From positions 1 through 64,000 of the forward strand of contig JAERTD010000028.1 in NCBI GenBank assembly GCA_016845175.1: 64,000 nucleotides of DNA, given 5' to 3'. The stretch comes from Bacteroidota bacterium (lineage in GTDB: Bacteria; Bacteroidota; Bacteroidia; Bacteroidales; F082). The notes below the pieces were generated by a model. That model worked only from the letters and a program-made list of their open reading frames with translations, had not been told where the DNA came from and searched no databases. Both the position numbers and the translations under genes were made by a program. Position 1 is the first letter of the stretch. Each line of letters opens with the position of its first letter. This document shows, one piece after another, positions 35,832 to 45,200 of the stretch.

Positions 35832-36737
35832 CTAAAAGAAACGGGGCGAGTGATGAGCGGCTTGTTTCTTTTTAAACCTTGCAATAACCATGAATTCATG
35901 GGATCCTGAATTGTAATTTCGCAATTCACCAGCACCCAGATCGTATGCATAGTGTATTTCAAAGATTGAATTCAACTGAATCCCTGCCCTTATGATAAAA
36001 GCACTTTCCAGTCTGTAATTCATGCCCACATTAATACGGTCCATGATGATAAAATCGGCCGAAACATCGAATATATTGATGCCTGCACTTCTATGATAAG
36101 CAACACCCGGAATAAAATCCAACTGATCCATGATACTTACATAATAACTGGCATACAGATGGTTATGAATGGGAATTTTAAATAAAGTAGCATTATTGTT
36201 ACTTGTGGTCAAGTGGTTGCTACTCAGGCCTATAGTCAGTTTTTTAAAGGTGTATTCCACACCAAAATCGAAATCGGCAAACGTCTGTCGGTCATCAGAT
36301 ACCGGAATGTGTTCTTCTGATTCTTCAAACGTCAATTTAGAAAAATCCAACTTCCTAAAATAAACACCGGCACCCATACCAAAAGCCAGTCGGTGGTCCT
36401 GAGCCACATAGAACTTATAAGTGTAGTTAAGCTTAAGGACCTGGGTTTTTTCAGCACCGGCACTTTGATTGAAAACATTAATGCCCAAACCTGAATTAAA
36501 TTTATTAAAGAAATGAGACAGATTAAGCCATTGGGAACTGGGTGCATCATCGAAGCCAACCCACTGCTGACGCATCAGTATGCGGGCATTTATTGACTGG
36601 TTATCTTCAATGGCGGCAGGATTAAAAGCCTGGGCATTCACATTCAGATTGCTGTACAGCAAATCAGATTGTGCGCTTGCCGTGGTAAGCAAACCGCAAA
36701 AGACGATAATTAAGCCATATGTATACTTTATCTTCAT
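35832..36737 (-). CDS. PorP/SprF-family outer-membrane protein
   Basis: 301 residues, signal peptide ending TASAQ. SNLNVNAQAFNPAAIEDNQ, ARILMRQQWVGFDDAPSSQW, and FGMGAGVYFRKLDF define the PorP/SprF family, 14-stranded barrels that cooperate with the T9SS in secretion or anchoring of partner proteins carrying type B sorting domains. It is the last gene of the adhesin operon and its start shares one base with the stop of the OmpA-family gene. It probably serves the giant adhesin encoded first in the operon. Confidence 0.9.
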   Translation of the reverse strand: MKIKYTYGLIIVFCGLLTTASAQSDLLYSNLNVNAQAFNPAAIEDNQSINARILMRQQWVGFDDAPSSQWLNLSHFFNKFNSGLGINVFNQSAGAEKTQVLKLNYTYKFYVAQDHRLAFGMGAGVYFRKLDFSKLTFEESEEHIPVSDDRQTFADFDFGVEYTFKKLTIGLSSNHLTTSNNNATLFKIPIHNHLYASYYVSIMDQLDFIPGVAYHRSAGINIFDVSADFIIMDRINVGMNYRLESAFIIRAGIQLNSIFEIHYAYDLGAGELRNYNSGSHEFMVIARFKKKQAAHHSPRFF

Positions 36738-39235
36738 TAATGTACCTCTGCCTCTAGTTTTTTAGCCTGTTCGATACTTATTTTTTTCTCACCCAGATAG
36801 CTCACCACAAAACAATCGGAATAACCCAAATCTTCTAGTTTTAATTGTAGTTTTTTTGCCGCTGCAAGAGTTTTTCGGTTACCCACTTCATATTTATAGA
36901 TGGCAGCAGTTTTATGTTCATAGATCTGCAAACCTGGAATACTCGAATGAATATCATTAAAGTCCTTCTCAATGTGCCTGCGATTAGAAGTCGACAACAG
37001 CTGAAGTCGGTAGGAGGGCCCGGCAGAAAAATGGCCTGGCTCTGCTTTTACAATATCGTCCTGTTCTACAAATTCTACCACCTTGAAGGATGTTCTTCGA
37101 TTGGCCTGATGCTCTTCCTCGATCTGCGCATTAGTGATCAATGGCTGGCTTTCACCATAACCCTTTGCAATTAAGCGTTCCCGTCCAATGCCTAATTCTA
37201 CCAAATAATCAATTACGGCTTGAGCTCTTCTGGCTGATAATTTCAAATTATAGCTTGGTTTCCCCCTCGAATCGGTATGGGCATTAACCTGAATGACCAC
37301 TTCCGGAGTTTCTTTAAGCATGGATGCCAATTTTTGAAGTTCAACCTTTGAGGAGGTGCGCAAGCTGGCCTTGTTCAAGTCATAATAGATGTTGCTCAGA
37401 ATGACCTCATTTTGGGTTTGGATTTTGGTGAGTTCGAAATCCATATCATAACCGGTGGACTTCGAAAATACACTGGCATGATCCACTTTTGGTAATCTGA
37501 TATCTCTTGATTCAGAAAAATAACCCGGGAAACTACTTCTGATATGGTAAATGGTATTGGGCTTCAGGTCATCAAAATGATAATTTCCATTTGCATCAGT
37601 TGAACGATAGGTAGCATAGCCTGCATCATTCCATATTTCAATAGTCACCCCTTCCATGACATGTTTTCCATCACGATTAACAACTTCTCCACTAATGGCA
37701 CATGGATATATGGTTTTGCTGAGTTCAAAATTGATAACAAACTGTGGAGGATTTGTTCCGAAAGTGCTGACATCAGTAGTATTGAGAAGCCTTTCCTCCT
37801 TGTGATAACCAGCCTCGCTTACAGTCATTCTGTAAGAATCAAATGCGTTTAAGAAATGTACATAGTGACCCAAATCATTGGTTTGTGTATGCGTTACTAC
37901 ATCTTCATTGTTGGTAAAACTAATCAGTACATCTCCCAGCGCTTGATCATCAAGGCAGTGTGTTATTTCTCCTTCTAATACCAGTTTTACAGGAAATCCT
38001 TTAAAAGTGTAGATGCCATCACTAGTTTCAGTATTTCGGTTGGAGCAAAAGTATCCACCATCTCCCTTTTGATTCATCAACAGACTAAAATCATCGGCGG
38101 CACCATTTAACGGATATCCCAGGTTTATTGCAGGACTATATGAAATACCCGATTGCATGCTGATATACATATCCAAACGTCCCAAGCCTCCATCTTTATC
38201 CGATGAGAAAAAGAGCAAACTATCTCCCGATTGTGATGGAAAAACTTCGTTGGCAGCGGAATTGATATTTTCGCCTAAATTGACAGGAATGCCCCATTGC
38301 CCATCAGATTTACGGCTAATCTTCCAAATATCGTTCTTCCCAAAACCGCCAGGCATATTGGATGTGAAATAAAGTGTTTGACCATTGGCAGAAGGATAGG
38401 GGTGGCCGTAGTGATAACTTTCATTCATGAATGAAGCGGCTTCAGCTTTCAACCATTGTTTCTTGGAAAGTGAATATTGCGACTGATAAATCTTGCAAGC
38501 TTTTGTTTTTCCTGTGCATCTGGTCCAATAGGCTATTTGGTGCTTGCTGTCAAAACTAAAAGCGCCATCATTTTCTGAAGATCGGAATTTTGCGTTCATC
38601 TTCCTCACACTTGCCCATTGATCGTTTGCTGAATTGTGAGAACTGTAATACAATTCAGAATAGGCTTGCCCCGTTCTGCCATCGGTTTCTTGTCCTCCTC
38701 GGGTTGAGGCAAATACCAGGTATTCATTCCACCAGGCTAGACCATAGTCGCTTGAAGAACTGTTGAGCGCTTCAACCAATGAAAAGAGCTTTAAGCTATC
38801 TGTTTTGCTGGCCAATATTAACCATTGTAATGATTGTAGGCGTTTATTAACAGTCTCGTTCTTCTGGTCAAGTAAGCTGGCTTTCTCAAGAATTGACTTT
38901 GCATCATAAAACTGTTGTTTGATCGCTAGTATTTCAGCATAACACAAATAGGCATCAATATTGCTACTTTGATGTCCAATGGCATCGGCAAACCAATCCT
39001 GCGCATTATCATAATCGTTCATTGCATAATAGGAAAAAGCAATCTGCTCAGCAATTTCTTTTTGTAGCTCGAAATCATCTGTCTTTCTCAAGGCCTTTTT
39101 ATAGGATTTGATGGCAGCAACATAATCTCCCTGCTCATATTGAGAATCAGCCATAGTCATATTCTTGTCCTGGGCCTGGAGGTATGTCCCAAACAAAAAC
39201 AGACTTATTATGCATATGATAACCGTTCTCATCAA
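36737..39235 (-). CDS. OmpA-family protein with TPR, PD40, carboxypeptidase-regulatory and SPOR-like domains
   Basis: 832 residues. Signal peptide; TPRs (about 25-140); PD40/WD40-like propeller (about 185-415: YPSANGQTLYFTSNMPGG, GDSLLFFSSDKDGGLGRLDM); two carboxypeptidase-regulatory-like domains (about 425-590); OmpA C-terminal peptidoglycan-binding domain (about 605-715: NAHTDSRGKPSYNLKLSARR); and a C-terminal SPOR-like segment (about 738-820: PSYRLQLLSTSNRRHIEKDF). The order TPR-PD40-CRD-OmpA is that of PorE of the T9SS. It likely ties the secretion or adhesin complex to peptidoglycan. Overlaps the adhesin gene by 4 bp and the PorP/SprF gene by 1 bp. Confidence 0.85.
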   Translation of the reverse strand: MMRTVIICIISLFLFGTYLQAQDKNMTMADSQYEQGDYVAAIKSYKKALRKTDDFELQKEIAEQIAFSYYAMNDYDNAQDWFADAIGHQSSNIDAYLCYAEILAIKQQFYDAKSILEKASLLDQKNETVNKRLQSLQWLILASKTDSLKLFSLVEALNSSSSDYGLAWWNEYLVFASTRGGQETDGRTGQAYSELYYSSHNSANDQWASVRKMNAKFRSSENDGAFSFDSKHQIAYWTRCTGKTKACKIYQSQYSLSKKQWLKAEAASFMNESYHYGHPYPSANGQTLYFTSNMPGGFGKNDIWKISRKSDGQWGIPVNLGENINSAANEVFPSQSGDSLLFFSSDKDGGLGRLDMYISMQSGISYSPAINLGYPLNGAADDFSLLMNQKGDGGYFCSNRNTETSDGIYTFKGFPVKLVLEGEITHCLDDQALGDVLISFTNNEDVVTHTQTNDLGHYVHFLNAFDSYRMTVSEAGYHKEERLLNTTDVSTFGTNPPQFVINFELSKTIYPCAISGEVVNRDGKHVMEGVTIEIWNDAGYATYRSTDANGNYHFDDLKPNTIYHIRSSFPGYFSESRDIRLPKVDHASVFSKSTGYDMDFELTKIQTQNEVILSNIYYDLNKASLRTSSKVELQKLASMLKETPEVVIQVNAHTDSRGKPSYNLKLSARRAQAVIDYLVELGIGRERLIAKGYGESQPLITNAQIEEEHQANRRTSFKVVEFVEQDDIVKAEPGHFSAGPSYRLQLLSTSNRRHIEKDFNDIHSSIPGLQIYEHKTAAIYKYEVGNRKTLAAAKKLQLKLEDLGYSDCFVVSYLGEKKISIEQAKKLEAEVH

Positions 39236-42200
39236 TCTTTTATTACAAGGGTGACAGACCCTTTGAGGGTTTTTATAATCTGACCTTCAGTATTCATAAT
39301 TTCGTGCACATAGTAATAGGTGCCTGGAGCAACCAATTGTCCCTGATGTTTTCCGGTCCAACCTTCAGTCCCATGATAGATTTCTTTTCCCCAGCGGCTA
39401 AATACACGTATCTCTTTTCCTTCCATGAATAAATCATTGCGTCCATCACCGTTAGGAGTGAATGCATTAGGGGGCTCATCTGAAGAAACCATCACAGAAG
39501 AGGTAGCACTACAACCGGCCTCATTCTCTGCCTCCACCCATACACTATCGGCCTGAAGAACCTGATCTCCATAAAACCATACCGATGATTCTCCTGATTG
39601 AAATATTGTGTTGCCCATACCGAATGTATATGTGCTTAGGTCATCCGGATAACAGAGCAGGCTGTAGTTTTCTTCATTGTTTTCAATATACAATGATGGG
39701 CTCTCCGTGATGAATACTTCTACTTCCTTTACACTTGAGCAACCATTGGTAAGTGTTGCTGTTACCGAGTATAAGGTTGATACTTCCGGTGTAAGGGTTA
39801 TCTGGTTTTCCGGACTCGGAGGATCGGTATCCCACAGATAGCTGTCTCCACCAGTAGCTGTCAAGGTAGTTGATTCACCCAGACATAAATCAGTATCTCC
39901 TTCAATTTCGATTACAGGGCTATCATGAATAAGCATTTCAACAGCTCCCGACATGATATTGGTACAGAAACTCTCTGTATGGGTAGCAACAGCTGTATAT
40001 ATACCATGCCCGCTTAAACCACTGAAACTTAAGGGGAGTCCATTGCCGCTTTCAACCAAACCTGTGGGCGCTGCATCTTTATAGAGTTCATAGCTTACAT
40101 TGATCTCTGAACCTGAGAGTATCACGCCTAGAGAAGGATCATTATCACAATAAACACCTCCTCCCAGAAGTTCGAATTTTTCAGGTTTGGGGTTGATATA
40201 TACTTCTACCACACCATCCATTTGTGATCGGCAACCATAAGAATTGAGGGCTTCCACATAATAGTTGCCGGTAAGTGTAAAAGTGCCAAAATCGAGTTGA
40301 CTACCTGTTCCGGTCTTGCTGATCCCGGTGGAAGTGGTATTATGGAATAATGTGTAGTTATCATTCAGATTAGATCCCTGTAAATAGATATCCATGCCTG
40401 AACCATCTGTACAATAGCCGCCACCGCCAGCAAGAATCTGTTTATCCGGGCTGGAGTACATTTCAATCTTGACACTATCCTTTATCACATGTACACCATC
40501 ACTTATGGTAACCACATACCAGGTTTCAGTATCTGGAAAAATGCTGATGGCGGCAGTAGTTGCAAAATATCCTTCTGGCTTAGATTGCCAGTAATAGGAA
40601 TAGTCACCACTACCTCCTGTGGGTAGTGCCACAAGAGAAATCTCCTGAGATGGGCAACTGTGAGTGCTTTGGGCAAGAATCTCCGCTGATAAATCAGATC
40701 CTCCGGAAACAAAAACGATCATATCCGAAGTCTGGCTGATGCAGGAAGTGTTTACATCGCTTACCTCTAAACTGAATAAGGTGCTCTGTGTAAGTGCCTT
40801 GGTTGTTGGATTTGCTGCCGTCGGATTCAGTAAGTATGCAGCAGGAGTCCACTGAAATTGAAAAACACCTGAACCTCCACTAGCACTTCCATTGATGGTA
40901 GTATAAGTGCCGCTTGGAATGACGATATCATTCCCCGCATCGGCAACGGGTGCTTCAAACACAAGAATGATGGCAGACCCAGCCATGGCCACCTCACAGG
41001 AGCTCCCCACCCGACTAGCAGAAACCGTATAGGTGCCTGCCTGTGTATAGCTTCCAAAGTTGATGGGATTACCATCACCTACCAATTCGGTTACCAATTG
41101 GGTTTGATTGCGCCACAATTGATAAACAATGTCATACTCCGATCCTGATAATTGAATCTGTAGACCTGATTCGCCTGTGCACATTTCACCACCACCGATC
41201 ACACTAAATATGGAAGGACTTACTGCCACTTCTACATATACCGAATCATAAACGATGGTGTCAGCATCTGAAACCGATGCAATGAACCAGCTGCTTACCT
41301 CAGGGTAAGTCAAAGGATTTTGAAGGTTAGAATTGAAGCCTTCGGGATCCGAACTCCAGCTATAACTATAATTACCACTGCCTCCTGTAGGTAAGGCAGA
41401 CAACTGAACTTCATCATGGGTGCAAACAGAAGTGGGCTGGGCAGCCACACTAAGGCTTAAATCACCATCAGTAACATAAACTGTGGTTTGGTTGGATTCA
41501 CTTACGCAGGAGGATTGAATGTCAGTAACGTATAGGGAGAAAACCGTACTCTCATATAAGATGAGGGTTGTGGGTTGAGGAATATTTGGATCATTCAATA
41601 GGTAATCCGGAGACCAATAATATAAGTAGTCGCCACTACCCCCACTTGCGGATCCCATTAATGTGGTCGTATTTCCTGTTTCAATAAATAAGTCAGGGCC
41701 TGCATCTGCTAGAGGGAGCGCATCAATTACAATGGATGTGCTGTTATTCATTTCTGCTGAGCAACCATTTGTATTGTGCGCCACCACCCAATAGGTACTT
41801 GCCTCTTGATGGTAACCAAAACTTACATCATTGCCTGACCCTTGCATGACGACATCAGTGGACCCTTCAAGGTTAAAAAGTTCGTAGCTTACATTTTCTT
41901 CTGAATCAACTAAAAACAATTCTAATCCATTGTCTCCTTCACAGTAGTTTCCTCCACCTATAAGATCAAAGCCTTGAGGTGCATCAAATACCTGAATGGA
42001 AATGGAATCGCTAATAATGCTTGATCCATCATTGATCATCACAGTATATACCGTACTAACCAGTGGGTTCACTTCAGGATTATATGTGGTAGCAGAAAAA
42101 CCTGGTGGATTGGAAGACCATAGGTAGGTGTAGCTACCACTACCACCACTGGCAAGTGCGAATAGCTGAGAGCTTTCTTCTGGGCAAATGTTGTCATGAC

Positions 42201-45200
42201 TCACTAAAAGTTGAGCCTGCAATGGACCTCCTGCAACAAATACAATGGCTTGGTCAGGTGTGCCCACACAAGAAGTACTTGCGTCACTTAGTTGTAATTC
42301 AAATAGGGTAGTAGCTCCGAGTGGTATAGTTAAGGCATCCGCATTACTTGGATTTACCAATGAGTCTGTGGGTATCCAGTTATATATATAATTACCACTA
42401 CCACCCAGGGCTGATCCATTAAGAACCGCCTGTTCCCCAAACTGAATGGATTTGTCATTTCCGGCATTAACCAGAGGTAGTTGGTAGATCTCTATCAAAG
42501 AGTTGCCATGCATGTCTTTGTAACACAGATTGTTGTTGTTTGCAGTCGCATAATAGACACCGGGATCGGTGTAATTACCGAATGACAGGGGCTGTCCATT
42601 CCCACTTATGGTTTGAAGCAATATTCCTGGTTCTTTGTAGAGCTTGTAGGTACTGCCGGATTCTGAACCGTCAAGACCAATGAAATGACCGTATCCACCA
42701 TCGCAGTATGCGCCGCCACCCGTCATATGAAAGGCCAATGGATTGGGTATGGCTTGAATAAAGACAGAGTCGGTGGCATACGAATTCCCATCAAAAACCT
42801 CCACATAAAATACGGTGGAAACACTGACTGTAGTCACAGGGTTATAAAGAGATGAGTAAAACCCTGCAGGTGAAGAGGACCATGTATAGCTGTAATTGCC
42901 ACTTCCTCCACTACCCAAAGCCACCAATTGTATGTCTTCATTTTCACAAAGCATATATTGACTGGCAGAAGCCTCTACCTCTAAAAATCCGCCTGTACTA
43001 AAAATGATTACCGTATCTGATTCCGACTCGCATTGAGATTGTATATCTACAATGTGTAAAGTAAATGCTGTGGTTTGACTTATAGCGTAAGTATTGGTAT
43101 TCTGACTTTGCGGAGCACTGCACATATGGGCAGGTGTCCATGCATAGGAATATACACCAGAACCACCGCTTCCGCTCCCCGATAGAAAGGTTGAATTACC
43201 CGATAAAATGGATTGGTCGGGTCCTGCATAGGCCAAGGGTGTGGGTTGGATGTTTACTGTAGCCACTCCACTCATTGTATTTGAACAACCAGAATAGGAA
43301 TTGATCGCTTCAACGGTATAGGAACCATTATCCGTCCAGTTACCAAAATCCAATGCATAGCCATCGCCCTGCAAATTCAGCCCGGTTGACACATAGTCTT
43401 TAAGAAGAACATATGAAGTTTGCACCTCTGAACCATCCAAAAATATGTTACCAGGTTCAAATCCTTCACATACATCGCCCCCACCTGTTAAGGAAAAGGG
43501 CTGTGGGAGAGCATGGATGCTGATGGTGATTGATTCCGACACTGAGTTGCTCCCATCTGATACCGTGAGTGTATAAGTGGTTTGAACAAAGGCTTGAACC
43601 ACCGGATTGAAAAGGGTGGAAGCAAAACCACTTGGGTTTGACTGCCACAAATAGGTATAACTGCCGGAACCACCACTAACTAAGCCAAACAATTGGGTTT
43701 CCTCTCCTGGACAGATTTGTGATTGTGTGGCGGATAGTTCTAAGGTAAGGGGGCCTCCCGAAACAAATACCACTGTTTGATCACTTTGTCCACCTGAGCA
43801 GCCTGTGGTAAGATCTGATACTTCTAGTTCAAATAATGTTGTCTGATGTAAAGCTTGTGTTGCAGGAGTCTGGTTATGAGGATTCAGTAGCGAATCTCCA
43901 GGATACCAGCTATAGTTATAATTTCCACTTCCTGCAGTTGCCGAGCCATAGAGTGTTGTTTGGCCTCCAAAACTGATGGATTGGTTGTCGCCGGCCTCTG
44001 CAATGGGAAGCATATGCCTGATCACTGAAACCTGTCCGTTCATACCCACACTACAGATTGTATTACTCACAGCGGTGGCGAAATAATTACCCTGTTGCTG
44101 AAAGTTTCCAAAGTTTATGGGTAAACCATCACCTGCTTTTTCAGCCATTAACTGCCCTGACTCCATATACAAGCTGTAATGTACATCTGATTCAGAACCA
44201 TTAAGGCCTATGTAATTGCCGGATGCTCCTTCACAATAAGCACCTCCACCCGTAAGTTGGTATACTCCCGGATAGGCAAAGACCTGGACGAAGAGGGAGT
44301 CGTGGGCATAATTGATTCCGTCAAAAACCTCCAGATAATAAGTGGTGGGTGTTTGAGGAAACACCATTGGATTGCTGCTGCTTGAGTTAAAGCCCTGGGG
44401 TTGAGAGGTCCATGAATAGGAATAGTTGGCTGTTCCACCACTTCCCATGGCAAATAATTGCACTTGTTCTGAAGTACAAACCTGATATTTGTTTGCTGAT
44501 GCCTGAGCGCCCAGTGAACCTCCTGCAGTAAAAATGCTTACAGAATCTGCCAGCGAAGCACATTGGGTTTGTAAATCTGTCACAATTACCGAAAACACAG
44601 TAGATTGAACCAGAGGCTGTGTGGTTGTTGACTGGCTACCGGGTGACTGCACCATATGCTCGGGCTGCCAGCTAAAGGCATAGGTTCCTGAAGCTCCCGA
44701 TGCAGTTGCCAGTAAATTTGCTGTAGTTCCTGTATTAATACTTTGGTCCAAACCGGCGTCCACCAGTGGTATATTATAAATTTGGATGGATGGACTTCCG
44801 GTCATGTTGCTTTCACATAAGCTGTAGCTGTTAATCGCGGTTACACTGTATTCTCCGGGCTGGATCCAGTTGCCAAAATTTAGGGCATAACCATCACCTG
44901 ATAAAGTCTGATCGGTAAAGACCCCGTTCCTGAATAAATTGTAATCCACTCCTGACTCTGAATTATCCAATATCAGATCATCAGGATTTTCACCCGCACA
45001 TACACTTCCACCACCACTGAAATTGAACAAACTGGGCTCAGGGTTAACATGTATTAAAATGGAATCAGTGAGTACTCTCAAGCCATCATTCACAATAACA
45101 GTATACCAGGTATCTTCAGTAGGTTGTACCGTTGGGTTAAACTGGGTAGAGGTGAATGACCCAGGCGTAGACTGCCACAAATAGGTAAATGAGCCTGATC

